Positions 26,234-40,600 of a stretch of 64,000 bases of DNA are shown here, piece after piece. The stretch spans positions 23,502,939-23,566,938 of the forward strand of contig NC_053413.1 of NCBI RefSeq assembly GCF_016859285.1, read 5' to 3'. The first letter of the stretch is position 1. The number at the start of each line of letters is the position of its first letter. A program made the translations under genes and the position numbers. The stretch is from Xiphias gladius (Eukaryota > Chordata > Actinopteri > Istiophoriformes > Xiphiidae). The notes beneath the pieces were generated by a model. That model did no database searches, was not told where the DNA came from, and was given only the letters and a program-made list of their open reading frames with translations.

Positions 26234-28597
26234 CTATGTGAAGTTCTGGAGGGGCTGGCTGACCCTCATGCAGGCCCAGTAGAAGGCCCGAGCCAGGGTG
26301 ACGAGAACCAGGAGCAGCAGCACGGCCCATGAGGCGTAGATCCCCTGGTAGGTCTGAGCCTTCACCCACGTTCCAGCCTGAAGAGAGACACAGCAAAACA
26401 AGGAGACAGTTTTAGAAATTCAGATGATGCTCCTAAAGCCTTCAAGGGAACTGCAAGCACATTAGGAGTATGTTATATCGATTATAATGCACCAGCTCGA
26501 GTCCAACCGGGCTAAATGTAAGGTAGCAGTGAGCTAAAGCTATAATTATGTTTGAAAATGATTTATACATTATTATCTGACTCATGATGATGTTTTAAAC
26601 CGCACCAAAAATTCCAGCCAAGTATCCACTGATTTCCAGAGACTGAAGATGAATAAGCACGGTTACTGATCAGTGGTACAACAATGTTTACCTCAGCTAG
26701 GGCTGCAACTAACGATCACTGTTATTGATCGATCACTTTCTGGATTGGTCTACGAGACACCAAAAATATGTGAAAAGTGCCCATCACAATTTCTTAGAGC
26801 CCAAGGCAATGATATCAAACGTCTCGATTCGTCCAGCCAACTGTCTAAAGCCCAAAGATATTCGATTCATTATAATGTAAGATAAGGAAACGCAGCAGAT
26901 TCCAGCATGTGAGAAGCTGAAACAATCAGATTTTTGCTTGAAAATTGACTTACATGATTACTCGATTAGCAAAACAGTTGCCGTTTAATCCTCATTTGAT
27001 CAACTAATTGTTACAGCTCTAAATCCAACACTAACTCTCTTTACAACAACATCACAAAGGCAGCGCAACAGACGAAACATTAAGTTTATGTGCGTATAGT
27101 GAGTGATTAATCCACCTGAGCCAGACCCATGCAACGACACTGAACTTTACGCACAATTTTTCATGGGAGCGCTCATATTCAATACTAAAGAGCAACTAAG
27201 GGGTAAGAGAGAAAATGGCTTTCCCATCAAGCATTAAGTATGCAGCTGCTCAGATGAAAATTATGTAATGAAGATGGCAAAAATGACTTTGAGAGAACAC
27301 CATAGGGTTTCTCTGAAAATTCGGAAATATGAATTCAAACTGTTTAAAGTCACGGCACTGGAGTAGAGTTATTATAGACATAAAAAGTAAAAAATTAAGA
27401 AAAAAAATTAATGAACCTTGATTTAAGAAGCTTTTGTTCCAACATAGAGCCTTACTGCCCTCAGGAGTATCAAAAATTCCTGCAATAAATAATATTCTCG
27501 CCTGTTTTGACACACACCAGATGACTAGCGCTATTTAGAATAGAAACCACTAAGCATGATTAAGTCCAGGACTAGAGGTGAATAAGGTTTTGTGTATGTT
27601 ACTGGTGGGTTTCTGTGTGGTTGGCATGTATTTATAATTTAAAGACAGTGAGACAGGCAACTGGTGCAGGTCGAGCAAACATCAAATATGCTTTAAAGAA
27701 CGGTACACTTCGGAGTTTAATGATTTCTTGTGACCATAAAGGGATTCACATGGTCAGCAACAGTGCTCAGAAAGGCTGTGCCATTGAAACCATGATTGAC
27801 TGCTATTAAGGGGCAGAAAGTGAGCCAAGAAAACATTCTCCACACCATTACACCACCAGCAGCAGCCTGGACAGTTGACACAAGGTAGGTTGAGTCCAAG
27901 GGTTCACGCTGTTGATGCCAAAATCTGACCCCAACCATCTGCTGCCTCTGCAGAAATCCAGGTTCATCACACCAAGCCGTGTTCTTCCAGTCTCTAACTG
28001 TACTGTTTTTGGTGCAGCCTGTGCCCACTGCAGCTTCAGATTTCTGTTCTTGGCTGACGAGTGTGGAACCCGACGTGGTCTTGCGCTGTTGTAGTCCATC
28101 CGCCTCAAGGTTGGACGTGTTGAGCATTCTGAGATGCTTTTCTGCTCGCCACAGTTGTACAGAGTGGTTATCTGAGTTACTGGGGCCTTTCTGTCAGCTC
28201 CAATCAGTCGGGTCCTTCTCCCTTGACCTCTTTTATCCATCAGGTGTTTTCGTCCGCAGAACTGGATGTGTTTTGTTTGTGGCACTATTTTCTAGAGTAA
28301 ACTCTAGAGACTGTCGTGTGTAAAAATCCCAGGAGATCAGCCGTTTCAGAAACACTGAAACCAGCCTGTCTGGCGCCAGCAATCATCCCATGGTCAGTCA
28401 CCGAGAGCACACTTTTTTTTTTTCTTCCCCCTGAGGTTTGATGTGAGCATTTACTGAAGCTCCTGACCTGCATCTGCATGATTTTATGCGCTGCACCGCT
28501 GCCAGGTGACCGGCTGATTGGACAACTGCATGAATACGCAGGAGTGCAGGTGTTCCTAATAAAAGTGCTCAGTATATGTATGCACACAACTTTTCAG

Positions 28598-28687
<90 letters not shown>

Positions 28688-31600
28688 ACAGATATGCATG
28701 TACATACATTTAGGCATATACACATGTGCACATACAAATGAACCAGCCAGGAACTACAGGTGTCGCCAAATCAACCAGGACTCAAATCTTCAAGACTGCC
28801 ACATTTAAATATTTTCATAATGGAAATTAGTTGCCAGAATGTTTTAAGTACTGGACAGTAAGAGAAAACATGTGGATGATTTGCAATGTTTTCACCACAT
28901 CTTCTCCAGCAATCCAAGTTAACTGATTTTGTACATTTTGATTGAACGTACCTCCCTCATTTCTTACCTCCCTTCATCAAAATCACTGCTTTCGTATTCA
29001 TAATCAAATTCAGTCTGGAAATGAAGTTGGATCTGTTACTTGTCTCGGGTTCTTGATGTTAAAGTTTACTGATGCAATGCACAACTCTAAAGATTAAACT
29101 GAAAACATCTAATCTGGGACCATTCTTGCATCTAAAACCACCTTTCATTTTTTTGCCACCACACCACCATTATGCAATGCTGTCAGCACAGCACATTCAT
29201 TGTCTGCATAATGCTTACTGTTCTCCATGCTAGAAGGCAGGTTTGCCTATTGTGTTCAGTGTGTCTTTACTGATTTACGCAGTTTGGTGCTCAGCTTGCA
29301 CCCTCTGCTGTTCATAAGGCAGAATGCATCAACTATCCAGTTCTTTGTGTGTGTCCGTGTTTCTTTTCGGACTTTCGCACTCCTCACTTTCTCCAGGTTG
29401 TCTATAAAACCGATCTATTGTGTAACACTTAGAATATTCTACTGTTGCGCTCTTTTTCTAATCGTTAAATAAGAGCGACAACTATAACAGAAAATATAAA
29501 AATGCATCGTGAGCCTTGACAGGTTGTGTGCACATCAAAGGGAGAGTAAAAGAAGAAACACGGCAAAACGGAAGGTCAAGAAATATTCTCTTCTGCTATT
29601 CAGTGGGTGTTGAATCTGGTGTTGCAACCTCAACACTGTTCACAGTTAAAAACTAGGATGTTTGTGTTTTACAGTTCCTTGCAAATGTGTTCGACCCCCC
29701 TGGTGTTTTTCCTGTTTTGTTGCATTACAATCTGGAATTAAAATGGGTTTTTTGGAGGTTTTTACTATTTGATTAACACAACATGCCTACCACTCTGAAG
29801 GTGCAAATTTTTTTTACTTTTAATTTGTCAAACAATTAAGACAAATCTTGAGCGTGCGTAAGTATTCTGCCCCCGAAAGTCAATACTTTTTAGAGCCATC
29901 TTTTGCTGCAATTACAGCTGCGAGTCTCTCGGGGTATGTCTCTATCAGCTTAGCACATCTAGCAACTGGGATTTTTGCTCATTCTTCAAGGCTAAACTGC
30001 TCCAGCTCTTTCAAGTTAAAAGGGGTTATGTTTGTGTTCAGCAATCTTGAAGTCACGCCACAGATTCTCAGTTGGATTGAGGTCTGGGCTTTGACGAGAC
30101 CATTCCAAGACATTTAAATGTTTCCCTTTAAACCCCTCCAGTGTGGGTTTAGCTGTTTTGGGTCACTGTCCTGCTGGGAGGTTAACAGTCCCAGTCCCAG
30201 ATCTCTGCCAGACTGAAACAGGTTTCCCTCCAGACTTGCCCTGTATTTAGTGTTGTCCATCTTTCCTTCTATCCTGACCACTTTTCCAGTCCCCGTCGAT
30301 GAAAAGCATCCCCACAGCGTGATGCTGCCACCACCATGCTTCACTGGGAATGGTAGTCTCGAGTGGATGGGAAGCGTGAATAAAAATCCATTTAAATTCC
30401 AGATTGTATTGCAACAAAACAGGAAAAACACCAGGGGGGGGGGTTGAATACTTTCGCAAGGCACTGTATCTCACTGACATATAGAGGCCTGTCATGCAGC
30501 GTCTGGGAAGCTGCTGCGAGGTGCACATCTTCCATGTTAAACATGCAACAGCAAAGGTAGAGAGTGTAAATCGTATTTTTTCTTCACACTACTTTTGTTT
30601 TATTTGGAGTTGTAAGGTTTTTACATTATAAAGAAACAAGGGAGGACAGATTTAGAAAAGAGGAGACAAGAGTTTAACAGTGTTTTCTATCCTTTCACCT
30701 ACTGTCAGCTATGTTCAGCTATTGATGATCTCTTTTTGATACTGCATAGGTCTCAGTCTCTTGGATGTCATTGTGGTGTCTGGTGGCGTCCACTCACCAT
30801 CAGCCCTGCGGTGGAAATGCTAAACAGCAAGCAGAGTAGAAAACACCACAAGCTCCGCCTCCGGGGATACCTCTGACCAATGGAGGAGCTGCAGGTCCGA
30901 CCGAAAAGAGAAACGCAGGCGTTAACTTTATTAGGAAATGAAATCAAATGCAACACAATGATATGACTCTTTGTTTTTCTGGACTATAGTCCTTTTTTTC
31001 ATAGCAGCGATTTTGAATTAAAATATTATGAAAAGCACGGGCATTATTAATAACATCTGTTCTATTCAAGTGTCCCAGTAAAACATGACAGTGTGACAGT
31101 GAGCCAGCTTACACAATACCAGGACCCTGGAGCTGAAGCAGCTAAATGGAATTCAGCCCCATTCACTGTATTATTTACATCTGTGATTTTCATACTGTGA
31201 CATGTCAAAATGTCTTCTATGAAAAGCCCTATTAAATAATAAGAATGGTGGTTAAAAAATATAATTTGGCATTTTTAAAGCACAAGTGATCATTAATCAT
31301 TAATAATCAGGATCATTAATTTTAGTTTGAATATTTTGGGAAGGTCTAATGGGTTTATGTTTTTTGTTTTTTAAACTGTGGCCACAGCAGGTAAACTCTT
31401 CCTGGAAGTGGAGGGCTGAAATAACACATAAAGGATGACTATGATAAACCTGCAGAAATTCAACTGCAAGCAGCACCTGCCCAGGTTCAGTCCAGGTTTT
31501 GGGTCTATTTTGGATGTGGCAGACTGAAATCTCATGACTGAAGCTGTTCATAAAGACTGCTGGGGCACACCTGTGCACCGCAGTAATAAAAACAAACACG

Positions 31601-34600
31601 CCGGCACATCTTTTTTCAGCACCTTGTGAAGCTAAGTGCTGAGAAAGAAGACACAAGGCGACTTGTTGCTTTCCATGCCTGATAGATTGAAGAAAAATCC
31701 CTGTAAAGTTTGTTCTGATGTTGAGAAATGTCAGCTGAAAACTTTACACTTCTAGACATGGGTCCTCTACTTTTAAATGTTTTTCTGCATGAGTTCATAA
31801 TCAAAGCATCACCAGAAATAACCAAAAAAACCTATAATATCAAACCATAATATTACAGCTATGCCATACTTGAAATAATCGCAAATGAATATCGGCTTCT
31901 CAAAAATTAATCCTGCATCATATCTGGTTATACCTGCTAATTCCTGTCCCTAAAGTCCCATAAACTTCACTTACTTCATGTTAAGAAGCTTATGGAGCTA
32001 GTTATATAGGAATGTGGTTAATAGCCAAATCCCACAGATCAGAAACCTCATGATGTTATGAGATGCATGTAAACACATTGAGGCTGGTGGAAAAAATGTG
32101 TTTCAGCAGTTGAGGTTACAGGCAAAGTCACATAAACAGGACGCCACAGGTTCGATTCAGAGAAAAACACAATGTGTGTCCTTGAGAAAGACCCCGGAGC
32201 CATTACCTGCTCCGTCTTTTTTTTTACGTTTCTCTGAATAAAAGCTTCGGCTAAATGCGTAAAGGCATAAATCTAAAACGTAAAAGCACAGTGAAAATGA
32301 GGTGGTGTAATGGATGAATTGCTTATAGCTACTTACACTTTCCTGCAGTGTGGGCACCTGGCCAGCGTCCGGTCTGTGAACTCTGTCCACTGAAATGACA
32401 AACTGAAAGATTAGAGCTTCAGCTTCAGCCAAAAACCCAGAGACATGTTTGTCAAATTATCAGTTATGGGGACGACAAAGTGCCAGTATTACATTCACTG
32501 TAATTCTCAATACCTGTGTTTTTGCTGCTGCTTACACATCCCCCATGGATTCAGAATCAGAAAAACATTATTGTCTCTCAAAAGGCAACGTAAATTTGGC
32601 TCTGACACCGTTCACAGTAAATAGATGAGGTAAGTATGGCTGTGCAGGGAACAGAAAATAGACAATATGCGCAGGTGTCACGGTGCAAAGTCCTTCACTG
32701 CTTATTTATAATGTGTTAATGGCAGTTGGAATGAATGATTCACAATGTGTTTGTCCTGGCCAGAAGGACAAGAGCAGCTGGAGTGAGTTATTTGGGGGGG
32801 GGGGGTGAAGGGCACTGCATGATAAGGGTTGTTTGCCATTGAACTGACTGGATGCAGAGAAATTTGCACATTATATATATACACACTCTAGATTATAGAG
32901 ACGTATAGAGACTATAAAATGTCAGAGAAAAGTAAGAAACGACTGTCACACTTTCCCTGAGTGCGAGGTGACGTCTGCCAATTGCCTGTTTTTCTCTGAT
33001 CAATTATCCAAAGCACAAAGATATTTCAATTTGCAGTTATATAAGAGAAGAAAAGCCACAATCCTCATGATTGTGAATCTAGAACCAGAAAATATTTGGC
33101 AATTTGTCTTGGTAAATGACATAAATGGTCAATCGATCATCAAACTGTTGAATCCGTTTTCTGACCAATCGATGACATAATGATTCGTCTCAGCACTATA
33201 TGCAAGTTCAATGCAAATTTACACTGATGGGACGAGTACTTCGACTGCACGTACGTGTCATGTGCAGGCAAGGTACAACTTTAGGATAAATTCCTTTACA
33301 GATGGCCTTATTCAAGTACGGCTGCATTTGCAAGGATTTATGGCACATTTTAAGAAATTTAATACAACCATCCCAGTTCTTGCCAACAGGTGCTGTGTGT
33401 CACAGGAAAAAAAAAATGAGAAAGAGAAATAGCCTTCTCTCAGGGTGCAGACATTTATTCCCTCCCTAACGTTGGGTGCGTGATACATTTATAAACAATG
33501 CAGAGCACGATACACTGACTGCACATTCTTTTTATTCCGATAGAAACACTCTGTATGGGAAGCACACAGAACATTATCACCAGATCTGCGACGAAAGGAT
33601 CACCGCAACGCCACCCAGGGCACAGATTTTTATTTTCGTTCAGCCACTCTGTCCTTAAACAGGAGGGAAAGGTCCAGCTGGATCCTAGACACCCTGTACC
33701 ATCCATCTCACCTCTGTTTTCGGCTCTATTCTTCTCTTTCTCTGGCTGTGCCGCCCTCCTCCCTTTCACCATATATCCAAACCAACTTGACCTGTCACCG
33801 TATTGTTAAAGAGCAGTAAGTTAAAATTTTACTTCCCCTTTGGCACAAACTGGCCAGAATATATCAGCCGAGACTTGATGGGGTATTGATCTACACCAAT
33901 AACTCAACTTTTACTTGGCCTAGTGCATGAATGTTTTGGCTTTTAAATAACTGACTTTTCTGGCTGTGCAACAGCACTTTTCAAAAACAACAACGTTGCA
34001 GGCCTACTGAAACTTTAACGTGATATTTCAGATATTTCATGATATTACAGAGGATAAAAGCCAAAACAGCAGATTCCATCGCAATGTTAATGTTCAGCTG
34101 GTTTGCATGGTAATGCATCACCTCTTCAAAAACATTTTTATTGGATCTTGGCTCTTTAAAGTGAATGTGATTTTATTGGTTGGGTCTTTTTCAGGTTTAT
34201 GTCATTGAAAGAGACAGGAGAGATTTTGGGACCTGTGCCAGAGACTTAATAAACAGTGGCCGTACTGACGTTGTGAATCCTGCTGATATGAGTAATCAAT
34301 TCATGTCTTTTTAAATAAAACCGATACTACAGATGTCGCAGTCAATAATTTGAAAGTCAAATTCTTTTTTTAAGTTATTCTCAGAAAATCGTAGTAGTTT
34401 GCTCCAATGTATTTTAGTAACATATCTTAAAAACCTATGAAGGGAATTCAATGACATTTAATGAACACACATAGTAGGTAAAGAGAAAATCTGTTAGATC
34501 AGATTTTTAAGTTAATTATTTATTTATTTTTTAGGATCAAGATCCACTTACTCGCTTTTAGAGCTTAAGCTGGCTCAGGTATCATCATGTGGCTTAAAGT

Positions 34601-37600
34601 GGGGTCCAAAATCTGGGACCACTTTCCCGTTCACTTGAATGGGGAACTATGAGTTGTGACTAAAGGCTCTGAAAGCTAGGAGGTGGACCTTTGAGCTCAG
34701 ACTGTTTTGTTACACGTACTCTACTTTGAGGTCAAGAAAAAACTCCCTTGCTCAAAGAGTGACATTTTGTTTGCAATCCAAATCAAACATTTTCACCTTT
34801 GGGGGATTTTTGTTTGGTCTTAAAGCAACAGTTTGACATTTTGGGAAATTTATGTAACAGCTTTCTTTGCCAATGAGAAGATTGATACAACTCTCATATC
34901 TGTGCATTCTGTGTATTGATCTTCTCATTTAACTCTTGGCAAAAAAAGCTAATAAGCAAATTTCCCAAAATGTTGAACTATTCCTTTAACTTTGAAATTG
35001 ATGTAAATTGTGATTGTGTTGTGATTCCAATTTCTATGGGTATTTCCTCAAAGTCGGTAAAAGAAATTGAAAAAAAAAAAAAAATGTTCATTTAAGTTCA
35101 TTCTGATTACGTAGAGAAAGTGTGTTACCAGGAAGGTGTTGCTGCAGTGTCCACAGGAGACGCGGGCCCCGGCTGGCTGAGGGTCAGGACTGGCCGGACC
35201 AGGATGAACCGGACCCAGATTAATTATCCTCTTACTGTGAGGAGACAGACCCCCACAAAGTCAGCATCCAAACCACAAATTATTCAGGATATCATTCAGC
35301 GTTCAAACTAACATTCACTGCCTGTTGTTGCGAGCAGTCGTCTCATATTGCTGGTGTGGGAAGGCTGACGACAGATTCACCTTTTGAGATCCGTCAGCAG
35401 CCAATCGTCTCATTAGCACTAAGACTGCTTTCCTACAACCGTCTTCCTGAAACAACTAGAGTAGCTCAGAATCACTGATCAGACGGCAGCACTGAGATGT
35501 GTTTGGTTTAGTCAGCAAGTCTGGTTTGAATGCAAAACAGTGACACCGGAGGTAAACTCGCTAGAGCAATTTAATGCAGTAAAAGTGGCCTATGAGGAAT
35601 ATTTACAACCTTTCGGGGTTGCTTTAACAAAATGGGCATCCTGTGATCAGCTGTAATAAAATTATGAAAGTAAAATTTTGAATGTTGTGTTTTTTCGCTA
35701 AAAACTTCTGTATCTCTTCCAATTTTAAGGACATTGCTGATACAACCTTCCCAGTTCATATACAGTAATTTTTAAAAAAAGGTTACATTAGAAATTAATA
35801 TCAAAAACAAGATTCCTCCTTTATTTATAAGGCATAAAATGTCAAATAATGTCAAAGCAAATGACTGGTTAATGGGTGAATTATGTAATATTTTCGTTAA
35901 AGACATCAGGACATTTCATGAAATTATTTTTGGCCTCCAATTAACATGCAAAACCCTAATTAGACTTGAGGCTAACCGTATGATATGAACAGAAGCTGAC
36001 AGATGAATTATGGATTTCAGATATTTATGACAAGAGATTTTTTAAAATTATACATGTTTACACAACAGCAGAAAATTGAGAACAAAAAAAAAAAAAAAAA
36101 AGACAGAAAGAAAATGGATGGCTAAAAATGTTTCTCTTGCACATTTTATGCCTCGGGCATAAACAAGGAATCTTTTCTTTCTGAGCAATTATACTAAGCT
36201 GCAGCAGTATGATGTTCAGATGAGCCGCTGGTGGTACATCTTCGTTGACATCAGCCGTGCGTTTTTGACGACATATCCAAACACACTGGCAAACTCTTTG
36301 ACTCATAAAAAGTTTCCTGCAAGAAGACAACGGAAACTTTTCTTTCTCAAACTTTAATTGAACTGTCAGAAACCCCGTAATGTTGTCTTTGTTCCCTGAA
36401 AAATAAAAATTGCCACACAAGTGACATTTAGTATAACTCATGGAACTTTTCCAATTTACTTTCAACTGTTTTTGTTCTAAAGAGGCTTATGTGCTGATTC
36501 TGCCTTCTGATATTAACATATGAATGGTTTTGCTAAGTGTGTATTTGGTTGAGAGCTACTCTGCGGGGATTTAGTGTGTAATTAAACCAAATACATGAGT
36601 TTTGGATTTTTTTTCTATCTGAAAGGTGCATATTGTAAATTAAAATCTTTAAATAATCCCCATCCCTAGATAAAATATGGCCTACAAAAACACACAATAC
36701 ATACAGTATATTACCCATACAGATACACCACTCATAATATTAACTACCTGCAGAAGTGAAAGCCATGATGTGGCTATTGTAATGAGGCTGTTATTTCCTC
36801 ATCCGGCTCGCTGAGCACTGCATGTAAACTGTGCTGGGAGCACAGCCTTAATTGAGGAACTGCTGCTCCCACTGTACCTTGTTTCCTCTGCTCCTCTTCT
36901 CTCTCACACAGATACACAGTGCAGCCTCACAATGGTGTGTGCGCGCAAACACAGACACACACAGACACACACACACAGAAACACAGACAGGAAGAATTTC
37001 TCACCAGTAGGGCCGGGGACAGGCGATCCTCTGGGAAGTGACTTTGCAGATGAGCAGACAGTTGCAGGGGCAGCGAACGTACTTTTTCCCTGCTGGGGCG
37101 TTCTTAATGGGCTGCAGAGGGAGACAGAGACAGCCAGGAGGAAGAGGTAAGAAGACAGCAGAACAACGAATTAGAATAGGAGTAGATAACAACCCAATTA
37201 TTCTTGACGGATGAGAATGAACCGATACTACGTGAGGGAGAGAGGTATTCTGAGAGATATTGGAAGTGGCTGTAATCTAGTTGTGGGTAAGGAGCCGAGG
37301 GACGGCATTACAGTACAATGATACTTAAGGTGCTGCTGGTTGCTCTCCAACTGACGTAAAACACTTAGTTACCTAGCTCTTGTGTAATGTTAACAAGCGA
37401 GGTAAGTTTTTAACTAAAACTCACTCACTCAGTGTAATCACAAACATGTTTGAGATGGTGAGATCGGTGAGGAAAAAGGGCAGTAAAGGCCTGCAAGGGG
37501 CCTTCTGCAAAGCAACCGGTGTGTCCAGCACCGCTTCGGACCTTGATAATAATAATAATAATAATAATAATAATATAATGTAGAAGGAAATAAAGACAAA

Positions 37601-40600
37601 GGCTTAAAAAATGTCTAGGCCACAAATTTGCATTTGATAAGGAACTGTCTCAGAGAGTTGTATATTGTTGTTGCTGTATGGAACTGTATTAGAAATTCAC
37701 GTGATGAGTTACACAATACCTCGAAACAACTGGCCTGCCAAATGTCCAATTAGGCAATTATATTCTTTACATATTAGTACAACGAATATGCATTTTACGA
37801 TTGTTGGGGCAGCCTAACTTGTACCATCTCCCTAGGTCACATAATACTGCAGGCCAAAGTCAGTTACGAAGGCCATTGTTTGAGCTCGCCGAGAGAACGG
37901 AAATATTAATGTGTGTTTTACCACTATACAAATCACGCACCTGCCTCTGGGCTTAAGATAACATCCAGCTGTCAGACTGCTGTCTGTCCTGCTGACGGTT
38001 CTCTCCGCTGCACCATTCACTGCACTCTTACTAACCGGATCAGATTAAAACCTGTCTGTTTCAAATGATCAATTTCACATACAACTGCTGCGGGGCTGCA
38101 GTTTATACTTGCCCTGAACGGACGGACATAACGGTGGGAGTGAAAACTAATATCGCAAGTAATCATTAAATGGCGTATTGTCTAATTTCAGTCACTTTTA
38201 GTTATTAAAATGATTGTAATATAGGCGTATGTCAGTCTTAACATTTATATCACTTTTAATGCAGTGTAATACAACAGTCCTGCAATAAATCCTCCTCTCG
38301 TGAAAGTTACAATGTTCCGTTTTGTTGAAACCTTTCAGAAAGGTGTTGATTCAACTGTTTGGTAATTTTGAAGGTTGCAGTTTGTTTTGCTGTTGAACTC
38401 TACTGCCTTATACTGACAACTGTATCTACTATTTAGCCAGTTTTATAACAAAATATATTAATTTCACCTAAATAATGTGCAGTTAAAAGGAAACTATTTT
38501 TTTCCACAATGGAAAATGAATGATGGTGTTCGCTATTAAATAAGTCAGGCAACTTTGTATCGGACATCTCAATATAAAAATCATTGCTTATACTGTACTT
38601 TGTCCTGTGCTGCGGCCACTGAGTGACTGGCAAAGAAAAACCAATGTTCCACCTCATGAATATAACCATTAACTAGATCAAAGACAGTTTTTGCTACAGA
38701 GATCTTTGGCAGTGAAACAACAATTAATATTGTTTACTCACAATTACTTATAATAATTGTCATCCCACCCCTACTGTCGAATTAAAGCCGGGTTACACTA
38801 AATTGTTATGTCACAATATGTCTCTCATTTATCGGCCTACTCAACAAAAAGGGCCTGACACAAAGAGACAACCCCCACTAACACCAGTAAAGACGCTGTA
38901 GATCAAACCTATTTACCCAGAGTAAATAATACTTGCTGTTCCACAGATACTATAGTTATATATTTTGCCTCCTCTACACATCTTTGGATTTGAGCTAATA
39001 CTTATGTCTTAACATACCTCTGTATGAAGCAAATTCCATCTGAAAACGCTATGATGCATGTTTGCACGCTCAGGCTAATTTGTGGGTAGACGCGACCCTC
39101 ATCTGTATGTTTTCTAAGGCTGTGGCCACCAATCCATATCAGCACAGCCTGGACATATGTCTGTGCATCTACATATGTCGATTCCATCTGTAAATTGCTC
39201 ACGTTGCATACTGGTATATCTGGAAACATTTCATATTTCGTCTTCCATCTGCATACTGATTTGCGTTACTAGTGATGCACACCGGCGGAGCCCCCGCAGC
39301 CTGTGAGTCTGGCAGCGATGGTTGTTGACATTCCATGCTGCATTATCATCTATACAACTGTCAAATTTTCCCAATCATTAACATCTTTTTCTGTGGTCAA
39401 AGAGGTGAACTTGGCAGCTGAATTTACACTGACATGTGTCTTTTAAAAATCACTTAAGTAAAAGTGCAGCTGTGCATCCTTTTGTTTTCTTGCCACACCT
39501 GACCAGTTACAGTACAGTCTGTACTTAGAGGTAGTACATGGAAAACTTCAGTGTCAAATTACGTGTGATACCTGTGTAACATCAGCATAAACATAATGAG
39601 ACCATTGGCAAAATAACAGTTAGGCTCCGTCTAGTGTCTTTAGTTAGGCTTGCGTGAGTATTTCTCAACATTTGAATTTTGTTTTGCATAAAACTTGTTG
39701 ATCTTTCTGACAGAAAGGATACTGCCACCTCTTCTAATTTTTCCATAAACAGTTCACTCCAAATTATGCTGGATTTTCAGTTTACAATTCTCATTCTGCC
39801 TTATTACAAACAAACCCTTTTTTTTTTTCAAAAGTGTCACATGAACATATTTGCAAAAAATGGAACTCATTTGTGTGACCTGTCATTCTGAACCATTATT
39901 AAAATGTATGGCATGGGGAATATCAAAATCCAATTAATTCTGGCATTAATGAATCAAGCCTGCCATGAGTTAACAAACAACAAGAAGATAGATTGGTAAT
40001 AGATCAGAAGATGAAAGACATAGAATTATTTATAATTATATACCCTTGAATTTATAAAAATTTTAAATATTCATACTATATATCCTGAGATTTGTCTACA
40101 CAGGATATACCGTATTTGTCTTGATTAAATAAGGCAACACTCTAGGTTTTCAATAAATCAATTTACAACAGTTGGGAGTGAATGTGTCCTTGGATCTAAA
40201 TAGAAAAACAGCTTTCTGTTTTATGCCATGAAACTAACCAGTTGAATTCCAACTTGGTGGAAACTGACAGACTGCCAGTCTTTCTAATTAAATTCAAGGA
40301 CGTTTTCACGATGCTCAAACACCATCCACAGAATATCTAAAAGGTTGGTTCATCCAAACTACACTAAAAACTGTTTCACTGGAACGACTTTCTACCAAAG
40401 GGATTATAGGGACCATTAGTGACCTCACTGTGAGCTCTGGGATTATCCAAAGTAATGAGGACACTAATTCTGGAAAGAGAAGCTGTTGAGTTTTCTAAAT
40501 GTCATTTTCCATTGCTTTGAGTCCCATACATTATGTCATTTGGAACAAGATGGAGGTAGAAACCTCAGAGACGCGTATTTGTGAATCCAGGCAAATAAAA

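Noticed and set aside
36058-36465. 135-codon minus-strand open stretch in pip4p1 intron 3
   Set aside because: Cysteine/phenylalanine-rich composition driven by A/T runs; no domain and it lies within an intron.
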